The position numbers and the translations under genes are program-made. From Pegea sp. RAD2-039 (lineage: Eukaryota; Chordata; Thaliacea; Salpida; Salpidae): 64,000 bases of DNA. The notes under the pieces are model-generated. The model had not been told where the DNA came from and made no database searches. It worked only from the letters and a program-made list of their open reading frames with translations. Each line of letters opens with the position of its first letter. Position 1 is the stretch's first letter. Shown here one piece after another: positions 28,771 through 41,018 of this stretch. The DNA is taken from contig JAQGEQ010000043.1 of the NCBI GenBank assembly GCA_034620365.1, positions 558,001 through 622,000 of the forward strand, given 5' to 3'.

Positions 28771-31700
28771 TTATTTCATCACTGGCATTGCAACAGCAGC
28801 TCGCGAGTGTTTGACGTCTTCTTGTCTCCATAATTGAGTGACAGTTTTGATTTGTGTGTAAAATTTGATTCCCTAAAAATAGAGTTTGTAAAAAAAAAGT
28901 TGAGAATTAGAAACAAAAAACTGACATCTTTGCCGTAGAAGTGAGAGTCTCCTCTGAAAGATCCTCGTGATCCAGTAAATGAGAACATTGGAAGCGGAAC
29001 AGGGATCGGTACATTAACACCAACTTGACCAGCATCTACATCAATCAAAGAACCAGAAGAACCCAGCACAAGTACCATCTAACCAACTTACCAATCTCAT
29101 CTACGTATTTCCGTGCAGACGCCCCGCTCTGAGTAAACACAGCTGTTCCGTTACCATAGGGATTAGAATTAGTGAGAGCGATAGCTTCATCGAGAGTATC
29201 AACTTCCAAGATCACTAAAACAGGACCAAAAATCTCCTCCTTGTAACAATCCATATCAGTCTGTATATTGAGGAGAAAACGTTGAAATGTTGATAAAGTT
29301 TTTGAGATGAAATACTCACAGTAACGTTAGTGAGAATGGTTGGTCCTACAAAGTTTCCACATTCATAACCAGGCACTTTAATTCCTCGTCCATCAAGCAA
29401 CAAAGTCGCTCCTTGATCCACTCCGCTTTGAATTAATCTTTCAATTCGTTCTTTAGATTCAGGTGAAATTACTGGTCCTAAATCACAGCCTGCTTGTGAA
29501 CCTGTCAGAAATACATTGTTAATCACAAATTAGAAGTGAAGACGTCAGAACATGAAACAAGTTGACTAATACCAAGTCATGAAATTGTACAATCACAAAA
29601 CTTATTACTTGAAGTAACGAAATCTCTATACCTTCATTCACTACAAGTTTTTCTGCTCTTTCCTTCAAATCTTTAATCCATTCTTTAGCTTCACCGACAA
29701 ACACAGCAGTTGACAAAGCCATGCAACGTTGACCAGCAGCACCAAATGCGGCACCGACCAGTTGGTTCAGAGTATTTTCCTGAAAGATTAAACCACTTTT
29801 AAGACTCCTTTGTGGTGGTTATGTCAATGATCTAACCTTATTAGCATCTGGAAGAACAACTCCATGATTTTTAGCTCCCATATTAGACTGAACTCGTTTT
29901 CCTGTTCTTGTTCCACGATCATAAATGTATTCACCAGCTTGGTTGGAACCCACGAATGATATTGCTTTTATATCAGGGTTGTCACAGATAAAGTTTACAG
30001 CTGATGATAATAGAAAAATAGAGTTCAAAACTTCATTTTAAGGTTAATAATTAAATTTGTTCAAATATCAGAACCAACTATTGATTAAAACCTTTATGAA
30101 AAATTTAATTTAGTTATTGCGTCAAGAATAAATTAATTTTATAAAATCAAAAAAATCATTTTTTTCTACAATTGAAAATTCCTTCAACAACTTTGTGTTG
30201 AGGAGTTTTATAAGATCAGCTCTTTATCAAATGTAACCAATTATCATCAAACTTACAATCATGAGTTCCATGAATGATATTTAAGGTGCCATCTGGAAAG
30301 CCTGCGTCCTGGGCCATTTGTGCTAACATCATAGTTGCCCCGGGGTCTCTCTCAGAAGGTTTAATCAAACTTGTGTTACCACAAATCATGGCAACAGGAA
30401 ACATCTGAAAACAACAAAGAATCAACTTTAAATACTAGGACAAAAATGGACTTTACCCAAAGTGGAATCATAGCAGGAAAATTAAAAGGAGTTATTCCCG
30501 CGCAAACTCCAAGAGGATATCTGAAAGTCATTGTATCCATGTCCGTAGAGACTGATTGGATTGTCTCACCCAAAAGAAGTGAAGTAACGCTGCAACAGTG
30601 CTCAACAACCTCTGCGGTAAAACCACTGATTACAAAAGTGACAAAAGAAGATATGAATACTCACGAAGTCCTCTTAACACATCTCCTTCAGCATCAACTA
30701 AAGTCTTTCCTTGTTCAGTTGTGATATTTTTAGCTAGCTCACTCTACAAACAACAAACCTCAAATTCTTTTCAAACTAGAACTATCTTGATTCAAACCAT
30801 ATTATCTTTAATTATTTGCTGATATTTAAACATCATTTGCTGACGTTGTAATATGCTGGTCTTTTTCCATGAAGAAAATGCTTTTTTAGAAGAGGCTACA
30901 GCAGCAGTCATCTCATCTTGAGTAGCTTCTGGTACCATTGTAACAATCTCATTAGTAGCCTGTTCAAATAAAGTAAAAAATCAACTAAATTGAAAATTTT
31001 TGCAAGTAGCTTACTGGGTTTCGTAGTTCAACCCATTTATCAGTTGAAGAATCCACAAATTTTCCATCTATAAAGAGCTTCGTCGTCTAAAAAATTCAAG
31101 TTTTATCAACAATTGTTAAAGTTTAAATAAAATTAGTCAATTAGTAAAAATCATTGTTTGCAACCATATAGTGTGAACAATAAATTAATAATTAACTATT
31201 ATTGTATAAAATATATTATTTATAGCTCACAGCTTTATACAACACCAACACTTTGTATAAAAAAACTACAAAATATTCATTAGACAAAAATCTAAAGTTC
31301 AAAAACAAAAAAAAATGAGAAGAGAGTTTATATGTACAAAGGTTATGTCAAATACAAAAACAAACACTTGAATTTTAAACTTAATAATTAATTTATTCAA
31401 AATGGAAATAAGTAACAGAATAAAACTTCAGAATAAAACCATTTTTCAAATATTTATGTTAATAATTGTTAATATTTAGAAAATATTATCAACAAACTAG
31501 TAAAAGTTGAATAGAAGTGATTGAACTTAAATTAAAGAAAAGTCATTTTACATCAATTGACAATTATGAAATCATTTTTTATAAAGATTTTGAGATACAA
31601 AAAGATGCTAACAAAATACTTACACTTGCTGCTCGGTTAGAAATAAGAGCTGGACTACTTAGAACCTAAAAAGATGAAAATAAATGGAAGTCAATAAAAT

Positions 31701-31810
31701 GTTATTTAAAAAAGTATTTTTAACAAAATACTGATTTTATAATTTGTACAAAACATTTACAAATTTATCAAAAATACCTTCTTCCAACTTTTTGATGTAA
31801 TATTAAGCAT
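28771..31810 (-). CDS. ALDH6A1: Methylmalonate-semialdehyde dehydrogenase (acylating), mitochondrial
   Basis: Thirteen exons between an ATG at 31810 and a TAA at 28771. The enzyme is CoA-dependent and NAD-linked; it converts malonate and methylmalonate semialdehydes to acetyl- and propionyl-CoA in valine, thymine and uracil breakdown. Recognised in order: a basic mitochondrial presequence ([16 protein letters not shown]), [86 protein letters not shown], the catalytic-cysteine block [30 protein letters not shown], and [19 protein letters not shown]. The C-terminus is [13 protein letters not shown], rather than the GQxC of other aldehyde dehydrogenases, is diagnostic of this family. Exon phases checked at most junctions. 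No break seen. Confidence 0.95.
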
Positions 31811-32570
31811 TCTGAGATGTTATTATGAAATAAACTAAAAAGACAAAATTTAAACTTTATATAAATAAGCATGTAATCAATTAATCAACAAAATAATTAA
31901 CAAGATTTAATAATTATTTATATAATTGAAATGAGCTAAATAAATTAATCATTTTTAACAAAATAACTAAGTATGATTATTATATTATTATTATCATATT
32001 ATTAATTATATAAATAATTAAGTATAAAACTATTTTCTAACAATAAATATCAACAATATCAGATTAAAAGTGATACTAAAGTGAAAAGAAATGAATTAAT
32101 TTCAGTAAAAATAACCAAAAAAATGAAGTCAGATGACTTATAAGTTGCCTTCAAGTATCTATTATGAAAGCGAAAAAGAAGAAAACAAAATACCAAAGCT
32201 AGCATATAATTGGCCAGTGTAAGGGGATGATATATAAAGTTGATTATAGATAGAAAATTTAAAGCTCAGCCTTCAGTACACTAAACAGAAACTTACACAA
32301 GATTGAGTAATAACTCACAATTCTGAAACATTTCAAGTGTTTGATTTAGTTTCAGAATAATTTAACTTGGTATCATTAATACATCAATGAATGTAAACTT
32401 TTCAAATATTGAGGCGTCAAAATAATCTTAAAAATATATGGTAGAACTAATTCATAAAATCTTTATTAAAACTGTTTATCACATTGCAAAACTTTTGATT
32501 AAACTTTATGTTCATAATGATCGATATTCTTTAAAAATAATTCAATTCTTAAGAACATCAACGCTCGTCC
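31811..32570. other. AT-rich spacer
   Basis: Upstream of ALDH6A1, so it probably carries its promoter. Nothing else recognised before the LINE fragment at 32584. Confidence 0.5.
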
Positions 32571-32583
32571 AGCGGGGCAAAGT

Positions 32584-33010
32584 TTAAGTTCTACAGAAGA
32601 GTAGAAGCACTACTCTAAATTTAAAATATAAGCGTAGCACCTCACCTATGCGACTGTTAATCTCCTCTTCGATCGATGCTGATGATATCATTTTTGAGCC
32701 AGGATCGACACAACAACCTATAGTCTCAACGACGTAGCCATTGATATTGATTGGTTGTGGAACGTTGACACCTTGAATGAGAACTTTTGTCTTTTTTAGG
32801 CCGATTTCCATTTCAAAGTCTGGCACAAAAACCGGTCTATTATCATCTGCGGATCTTTTGCTGAATGTGCAACAATTACTGCGTCATCGTAAAATGCAGG
32901 CTTCGGATGTGGGTCTTTTTTACCTAGCTCTTTGCCTTTAAACGTGTTGCATAAAAAAACCTTCCATCAGATCTTCAATAAAGGTAAATTCCTTCGGAGG
33001 ACGTATGAAT
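32584..33010 (-). mobile_element. RTE-like LINE reverse-transcriptase fragment
   Basis: Minus-strand translation contains FYDDAVIVAHSAKDPQMIID, a form of the reverse-transcriptase catalytic block in which one residue of Y-A-D-D appears lost, followed after a frame change by LKKTKVLIQGV, ININGYVVETIGC and ISSASIEEEINSRIG. These are the palm and thumb features of RTE/BovB-type and related endonuclease-reverse transcriptases. It is clearly a different lineage from the Jockey/CR1-like copies and is truncated at both ends. Confidence 0.72.
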
Positions 33011-33127
33011 GACTTTTTCTAGAAAAATCATAAAATTAAAAATATTTCGAAAAATCAGAAAGTCTAGAAGGAATAAAAGGCAACACTTTGTATAAATCAA
33101 CACAGAGTTTTAGTAAAAGATTTTTTC

Positions 33128-34912
33128 TTGGAACATCAGTGCAACTTAAATAAATTTCAAAAGTATTATTGTCTGTTACAATGTTTTATTTCGACGTATA
33201 CAAATAAAGCAGACCCTTCCATCAAATCTCTGTACAAAGATTTTTGTATAGTTTACAAGAAATCTATTTCAAATTTCTATTTAGAAAGAGAAAATGCAGT
33301 CTTATCTTCACCTAGCAAGAAAACGTTTTTTAGCTTCATAGATCACAAGCTTAAGGCGAGATCTCAAACACCTCCCTTGGTTGATAACAGCAACCAGCTT
33401 GTGATGGAAACAGAGAATAATGCTGAATTGTTAAACAGTCAATTTAATAGCGTTTTTATAACCGGTGATGGCAATACTCCTTCTCTGTACTACTCCAATA
33501 TTCTTACGAATGTCTTTGAGATGATAGATCTGGACATAACTGTCGATATCGTATCTAAGGCTATTTCTTCTTTTAAAAACATCAGTTTCCAAAACCCCAG
33601 ATCAGATACTTGCTTTGTTTTTAAGAAAAACTACTTTCTCGTTATTTTTACTCAATTTATAAAAACAGTCCCAGAAACACTGAATTTAACTACAGACCAC
33701 ATTCGCTGAGTTCAGTTATCTGCGGAACTCAAGAACATATCATTCACAATCATATGACCAGTCATTTGATGGAGCACCATCTAATATCTGACCTTCAGCA
33801 TGGCTTTGTGAAACGGAGATCTTTCCTGACTCAACATCTTACTTTTCTCAATGAGCTTACAGCCCATTATGAAAGTATTACTCCTTGTGACATCGTATAT
33901 CTCGATTTTGCTAAAGCGTTTGTTTCTGTCCCACACAACAAGCTCATTACTGTATCAAAGAATTGAAAAATCACCACTTTATCTTAAAGTGGATTGAAGA
34001 TTACTTATTAGGCAGAATCCAACAAACTCGTGTAGAGAGATCTTTATCTACTTCTAGTCAAGTCACCAGTGGTGTTCTTCAGGGTTCTGTTCACGGTTTC
34101 CTTCTCTTTTTAATTTTTATTGAAGACCTCATCAGAAGACTAGTAGCAGGAGATGACGTCAGTGTGTTTGTGTATGCAGATGGCGTCAAGCTATTATCTT
34201 ACAATCCTTCAAACTGCTTTAAACATTGTAGAAAACTGGTATATGAGCTGGCAGCTCAGAATCCAGCCCACAAAATCTGAACTTATAACTTTCTCCCGTA
34301 AACCAGCTGGGAATTCCTTCAAACAATATTCCATCAATGGATTTATTTCATATCTTCGAATATCTTCGGTTCTAGAGCTTAGAAATATCCTAAATTCGAC
34401 GAATTAAATACGACTTAGTTCTTATTTTTTGAATTATCCACAAATTAATTGACATTTAATTCGATGACTTCTTTTCCATTAGTCCTTCCCTCAAGTTATA
34501 TCAACTCAGACGACACACATTACATTTTAATAAGCCCATATCACCTGGTACGTTAGTCAGAGAAATTGTTTTCTCATACCGCACAATTACTACTTGAAAC
34601 CAGCTGCCATCAGACATTGTCATGTCAAAATCACTTGTGCTCTTCAAGCAGAAGTTGAATCGTTATAACATTGCCAACATTATCATTTCTAAACTGTGAT
34701 TTTTCCTTTTTTTAATATTACTATAATTCTATGTAATTGTTCACAGTCATATGCTTTGAGGACTACTGAAATACCATGTGTTACATCTTTTTCTTTCTAT
34801 ATTTCTAACTTAATAGGTGTTATTTGTGAGAATGTGTGTTAGCGGGAGGTGCTCTCTTTAGGCACGCTCCTTTAGGCAACGCTCCATTTATTGTAATAAA
34901 TAAATAAAGAAG
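33128..34912 (+). mobile_element. Non-LTR retrotransposon (Jockey/CR1-like), copy 2
   Basis: A 5'-truncated copy of the same element as 12232-14140, on the opposite strand. The open frame at 33128-33709 covers the region before the palm (SLYKDFCIVYKKS, NAELLNSQFNSVFI), 33754-33966 the fingers (LDFAKAFVSVPHNKL) and 33963-34407 the palm, with SGVLQGSVHGFLLFLI and VYADGVKLL; the second catalytic Asp of YADD is changed to Gly. The 3' part has FSYRTITT followed by NQLPSDIVMSKS, a long 3' UTR and an AATAAATAAATAAA tail at about 34898-34909. Stops and frame changes show that it is inactive. Confidence 0.88.
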
Positions 34913-35987
34913 AAATATAAAGAAGAATACCATCATGAGAGGTATTTAGTTGCGTGTATTTATTCTTTTTTTGAGCAGCTCCGATCACCAAAGACAACAT
35001 TTTTCTGTGTGACAACTGTTTTTAGGCTTGGTGTTGTTAATCTGTAGTACCATTTTGAGGTGCTAAGTCGATCTAACTGCATTGTTATTCATGGTTTACG
35101 CTTTATATGGAATCTAAACGAATGTCGGTGACAACACAGAGAGTTGTTATGTTATAATGAGTAAATCTACTAAATCTTAAAATTTAATCAATCAAAATGT
35201 TTACGTGAGTCATTATTTATATATGAATACCAACATACCAACATGGTTACAACTTTTTTACTGCTGTAACGAAAATGGAGTTTTTACTTTAGTCAACCAA
35301 ATTCCAACAAAAATTGTTAAGAGGTACACATGTTGAATTTTTTTTATGGAATAGCTATTCGTATTGAATTTTACTTTGGTAGTAGAACACTTAGTTATTA
35401 ATTTAGTATGTTGATTTATTTAAAATTTGATTACATTTTAATTAATATTTATTCTGTTTATTATGTTGTTAAATATATTATTATGCAGTATATGTTAAGT
35501 TTAAATGTAAGCTTTATATTAGACATATCAAACAAGATTGATTTTGGTTCAAAATTTAATCTTATTATTGTTTAACTTTTTTTTAAACATTTTATGTTTT
35601 TCTCTTTTAATTAAGAAAAGTGTTTAATATTTTGTTCTAATTGTTTTTCAACTAAATTTTCTGTATAGATTTAATTCAATTTTATAAAGAAATTGTTTTT
35701 TTAATAATTTTTTTGTGATGAATAATCCTTAAATGTCCTTTCAAATTATAAAAAGATTTAATTGTTCATTATTTATTAAAGTAAAAAATTTCAAACTTAA
35801 AATTATAAAGAACATTTTTTTAATATCAATTTTTTTATATTATTATTTTATAGCGGATATCTTATTTTTAATTTTTCTTTAGTTGCTTATTTTTACAATA
35901 TAATGTAGTAACTCTCATATAACTTTTTTTGATTATTTTTAGATTATTCTATTGATTAATAAATTTGTTTTATATCAATTTCTTATT
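34913..35987. other. AT-rich spacer upstream of UTP3
   Basis: Presumed UTP3 promoter at the right edge. No coding similarity noted. Confidence 0.5.
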
Positions 35988-38900
35988 ATGGGGAAAAAAC
36001 GTAGCAAAAAGTGAGTTTATAAAAATTAAATCGTTTTTAAATAACCAAAATTTTGATATATAGTATGTTTAAAGTTTAAATTTGCTTTTATATTAATAAT
36101 ATTATATATTTTTATTACCTGTTTGATATTAGATATAAAAGAAATATTGTTTGCAATAATTATTTTTTTTAGTTTCATACAACTAATGAAATAAAAAATT
36201 TTTGCTTTTAGGTTTACAAAAAAAACAGAAGACCAATTGCCTGAATTAGATGACACTGTAAATCCAGTAAGTTTACTCGATTATGTATAAATATTTTTTA
36301 ATTTAATTTCCCAATTTAGTTATTTATAATAATCTTTAATTTTAACGCTGTATTTTTATGCTTGTGATATGTCTTATGATTTATTTTAAAGGAAGATGAG
36401 GATTATTTCTACGATGATGTAGATAAATTTCATAACAATAAAGATAAAGAAATATCAAAGAGCTTAGAGGTTGAAGAAGATAGCTTGGAAGATGATGATG
36501 AGGTAAGCTATGTATTGATATAAAAATCCTAAATCCATTTTTTATTAAAAAACATTATTATATCAACTACATCAATCTAAGAGTAATTTTAATTTTGATA
36601 ATACCCTGAATAATATGTAAGAGTGGAACTCTAACTTGAGATGGATGTAAAAAGTTTTAACATTGTCTAAATATTTTTGGTCTTAAAATATTTTAGAATC
36701 TGGTATGAAGTAATGAATTTATTCTCTGTAGATAATTTATGCGGTGCACCCGTTTTTTTAGAGTTTGAGGGTTTATTTATTGACAGGTAGAAACAAAACA
36801 CTTATCGGTAGCTAGCTTGAGTAATCTAGATTGAAGAAGATTAGGTGTAGTTGAGTTACTACTAAAGTTTGGCATTTATAAAATTTAATGAAATTTAAAA
36901 TTTATTTTATAAGATTGAAATTCTAAATATATTTTAACTAGCTTTATTCAAATTTTAAACTAAACTTTTTTGAATTCATTTAAATCTTTAAACTTTTTCA
37001 GAAATGAAATTTTATTGCTTAAATTGTTTTTAAAGTTTATTGATGTCAATGTTTCCTAATTAATGATTATTTTATTTGTTAGAATCACTTCATGAGCATA
37101 ATCTGATTGTTATGATGTTTTTATCAGGAAGAAATTTTAGCTCTTGAAACAGAAGATGAAAGTGAAGATGATGAAGATCTAGAAGATGATGATCTAGAAA
37201 ATGATGAAGATCTAGAAGATGATAATAAAGAGCAAGAATCTGATGATGAAGAGCAAGAAACTGATGATGATGATAGTGATGAAGGCTCTTTTCATGATGG
37301 TTTGATTATTTTATTTAATTGATTTAAAATAATTCATAAATAAATATTGAAGCAAATGAGCTGATAATTGATCAAAATCTAATTTCATTCATTTTTTGCT
37401 TTTAAAGGGATCTTAAGCAGCAAGGCTTGGGGAAAAAAGAGGTCAGCTTATTATGGAGCCGAAAAACTTGATGGACTTCAAGGTTTTATCTGTTGTTGAA
37501 GTCTTTCAGCTACTAGATTGCTATTTATGTAATGATTAGGTTTTGATCGTGATGAGGTTCAAGATCAGGAGGAAGAAGAAGCCCTGAAGATCCAGAAAAG
37601 ATTACTAGATGAAATTGATCTGACACAATGTAGACTTGATGTGGATAAGGTATCAGTTTTCTTTGAGATAGATACTACTGTAAAATTTTAAGAAATTCAT
37701 TTTGTCGTTGATGTTTTAGTTCATAATTGATTATTTTTCTCATTAAGGATGAGAAAACTTCGACAACAAAATCGACTGGAAACAAAGTCGAGAAAATCGA
37801 TGCTGATGTCCTTTCTCTTTCTAAAAAAGAGCAAGAAAAACTTTTAAATGATTTACACCCAGAATTTCAACATTTGAAAAGTGATCTACCAGTAAGAAAG
37901 CTTCATTTGTAACGTATTTGTGGATTAATTACATTTTTTGTAGATATACTGGAAACAAGCCGAAGATTTAGAAGCTTTATTTCCTTTACTTAAGCTTGAT
38001 ATATTGAGCAAAAGTGGAAAGACTTGGTTGATAAATCATCACAAAATATGTTTGTTGTATTGTATGAATATTACTCATTATTTTTCAATTATTATGTGCA
38101 AATCAAACCTCAATAATCATCCAATCGTTGGACTTCTTGCTAAATACCGTAATGTAAGTTTTTCATAAAACTTCTAAAACATTATATTAATTTGTTTTTA
38201 CGATTGGATCAGATGCTAAATGAAAGTGGAAAACTATACGAAAAGTTAAAACCGAAAGTTGACTGGTTGAAGCAGCCTAAACAAAAATGGCTTTTTGAAA
38301 AGGCGGCCAGGTAATTTTTTTTATCTTTATCAAAACTTTTATTGAGATATTTTGGAAATTTATAGCTCTGAAACTGAAGCAGATGTTGAAGAAATCAAAC
38401 CTGTAAACACTCGCATATATTTCAATGATGTAAGTTTAAACTTTTGAAGATTAAATTATCATTCAAATAGTTGTAGTTACGTAAAATTATTCTAAACATT
38501 TATTTATTCCATTGACTTAATATGGTAATTTGAATTTAATTCGAATTTAGAAATCTTCGACAAAAATATTTGCTGATAAAAATCAGTTGAAACGTAAGCA
38601 AGTGAAGAGTGTAGAAGAACAAAAGTTATCAGATGCTGAGATTGAGGGGTTAGTTGCTGCTTGTTGTCTTTACTGGAGTAATTCTAACTTATTATTTTGT
38701 GATTTAGAAGTGAAGATGATGAAAGTAGGCGTGCCGTTAATAGACAGGTGAGAAACTGTTTGTTGGTGACTGAGTTTGTTTAACTTTATCATTGTCTGAT
38801 TAGATTGAGAAGAATACTGGTATCAAGAAGTCGAAACGAAGAAAACTTGATCGGAATCCACGTGTTAAGCACAGAGAGAAGTTTCGAAAAGCTAACATCA

Positions 38901-39004
38901 GAAGAAAAGGGCAGACTAAATCTTATAAGCCTGAAATTAACAAGTACAGAGGAGAGATCTCTGGTATTCGCGAAGGAATTATTCGCAGTGTCAATCTTAA
39001 ATAA
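35988..39004 (+). CDS. UTP3: SAS10/UTP3, small-subunit processome component
   Basis: About 13 exons from ATG at 35988 to TAA at 39004, with mostly short GT-AG introns in matching phases. The start MGKKRSKK is followed by a long acidic stretch rich in EDDEDLEDD (37137-37300). Next come WGKKRSAYYGAEKLDGLQ, a Sas10/Utp3 N-terminal region around DLHPEFQHLKSDLP and IYWKQAEDLEALFPLL (37850-38000), LAKYRNMLNESGKLYEKL, and the diagnostic basic C-terminal Sas10 domain RNPRVKHREKFRKANIRRK, ending SGIREGIIRSVNLK. The protein works in the nucleolus in U3 snoRNP-dependent 18S rRNA processing. One intron of about 620 nt (36504-37130) is much longer than the rest and holds nothing I recognise. Confidence 0.92.
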
Positions 39005-39129
39005 GATGTTGGCTCATTTACTTGTTGCAGCAGAAAAGTGTAAGCTTTTCATAGATATCAATTCTATTTGTTAGTTTGTGTCAAAAATGAATTTTGATAG
39101 ACAATCTTATATTTGTTTTCAATTTAGTA

Positions 39130-39310
39130 AATAAAAATACGGCCATACGTATGTGCCAGGGCAGAAGTTATGGATATTCAGTTGTTGCCCATGCTGCCAA
39201 AGACAGACAGTGACTACTGTAACGCCAGCTGGAAGCAGTAGCATCAAAGCATAGTGTCGAACTGACTACGGTTCCAACTCCGGCTTTTAATATTGTTGAG
39301 AAATTGTTGA
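39130..39310. other. Unexplained GC-richer island downstream of UTP3
   Basis: A block of about 180 bp visibly richer in G+C than its AT-rich flanks. It begins TACGGCCATACG, like the first dozen bases of metazoan 5S rRNA, but the similarity does not continue. No frame gives a recognisable protein and no tRNA fold was found. It could be a SINE or an old insertion. Confidence 0.35.
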
Positions 39311-39331
39311 GCTAATCCACAAAAGAATGTG

Positions 39332-41018
39332 TTATTGCCTTCGTTTTATTACAACTACATAGAAGACAGTACACACAAACACAATGATGAATAACGACAA
39401 AAATACGTTGAAACCAACTTGATAAAATTTACTGTTATTGGTCAAGCTTCCTTGTGAATTGTCACCATTCTAAAAAAAAAGAGGTTTAATTTAAACTGTA
39501 AAATATTTACAAATTTGTTTAGTTGATTAAACGCGTGTTAGTGATATTATGTTTTGTAGTTTAAATTGTAGTCTAAATAAAATTAAAACAAGAACAGATG
39601 ACCTGAAGATCATTAAGTTCACATTGAATCCCGCGGAAACCATTAGCACATCTTTAAAAAAATAGAACAAGAGTTTTAGATCCACTTTAAAGTATATCAA
39701 ATGAAGATAACTCAAAAATTCAGCTGATTTAAAAATACAAGAACCCAGCTAATAACAAACCGACAAAATGAATAATAAGTTTCAAAAGGATGTTGAACGC
39801 AGAATCCATTATTTCTGCAAAAACTGGTTTCACCTGGGATACAAAAGCGGAGCCGATCTTGATTTGTTATATCTGTTTGAAAATATAAAAACTCTTGATT
39901 GGAACAAAATTGAATTTTTATATTCCAGTGTGAAAAGATTTCGAAAATTGATTTATGAATTGTTTGAAATCATTTGTTGCTACAAAGAAATAATTAAAAA
40001 CATATTTTTCGATAAGTATATTTTCTAATTATGGGTAATTGTGCAAGAGCCTTGTGGTTGCTTCGGAGTAAAGACTATAGACATAAAACCTACAATTCGT
40101 TGACCTCGATGTGATTGTCCCAGATCACTCGTGTGCGTCACCTAACGTTGGATCTAAAGAGTGGGATAGTTCAGCAGATACTACTCTTCACTATAATTAA
40201 ATTTGATGAGCAGAAAAGAAGGAAGCTTTCAACTTCTTTTCATCTACTACTTAAGCATAAGAAGCTCAGATGAGACAAGTTGTAAACTTTCAAAGAATAT
40301 TTAACAAGCGATAAAAAAGCAATGACAAAGAAATAAAATTTGATATTTAGTTCTATAATTCACATTTGTCTTATTATCGTCACAAATATCTGAACCATTT
40401 AAAGTATAAAATAATGATAGAAAACATTCATACCAACTAAAAAATAAATTACGTATTTAAAAACACTAACAAATAATAACAAACATTTATTACAAAAAAA
40501 ACAAAATTCTACAAGCTTACTGATGCAATTATGACGGCAATCCCCTTTACATTGAACAACTATTGATGTTTGAGTCTTACATTCTTCTAAATGAAGACAC
40601 CATTTATTAAAGTATGTCCTGAAAATTAAAAATCAATGATAAAAAGTTTCTAAACTAAACATAAAAAATCTAAATAATAAAGTTAAATAAAAAACTGTCG
40701 AACAAACAAATAAAAGTTAACAATTTACCTCATATTAGAGTCACACAAAAGTTCTTTAGGATGTTCATAACAAGAAGGACCATTACAATGACAGACTTGA
40801 TCTCCAGATGAAAATCCAAAAACTCTTCTTAAAAAACGATCATAATCATCAGTCCTTTCAATTCCATGTAAAGTTTTGCAAGTACCACCGAAACTACAAG
40901 AGTTGGGGTCATCTAATGAGCACCTAACTTCACTATTTACTTTTTTTACTGCTAAACTGAAAATAAGGATTTCTAAAACTACTATCAATTTAGATCTTAA
41001 AATGAAATTAAAGGGCAT
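39332..41018 (-). CDS. Small type I membrane protein with Kazal and EGF-like modules (model incomplete)
   Basis: The start exon (about 40732-41018) has a signal peptide (KLIVVLEILIFSLAV) and a Cys-rich segment ending HPKELLCDSNMR. The next exon (about 40518-40613) continues TYFNKWCLHLEEC and CKGDCRHNC. CDSNxRTYxNxWCLxxxxC is a Kazal/follistatin-like domain. A further exon (39611-39653) reads CANGFRGIQCELNDLQ, the end of an EGF-like domain. The last exon (39332-39468) has a membrane helix, VFLSLFIIVFVCTVFYVVV, and a short basic tail. The order resembles tomoregulin/TMEFF proteins but is shorter. The phase from the Kazal exon (1) does not match the EGF exon (2), so at least one exon between 39660 and 40515 is missing from this model. 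Function unknown. Confidence 0.6.
39768..40028 (+). CDS. Possible single-exon ORF inside a membrane-protein gene intron
   Basis: An 86-codon ATG frame (MNNKFQKDVERRIHYFCKNW...) antisense to the Kazal/EGF gene. It is rich in aromatic and charged residues, with no signal peptide or known motif. Just downstream (40030-40220) is a stretch of less AT-rich DNA. It could be a small nested gene or a chance frame. Confidence 0.3.
   Translation: MNNKFQKDVERRIHYFCKNWFHLGYKSGADLDLLYLFENIKTLDWNKIEFLYSSVKRFRKLIYELFEIICCYKEIIKNIFFDKYIF

Noticed and set aside
30371..30822. Plus-strand frames of 117 and 74 codons
   Set aside because: Antisense shadows of ALDH6A1 exons.
39140..39260. Possible 5S rRNA gene
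   Set aside because: Only the first dozen bases match; internal control region and pairing are absent.
40030..40200. Possible U2 snRNA (minus strand contains GTAGTATCTG)
   Set aside because: Only about ten bases match; no U2 5' end, Sm site or stem-loops found.
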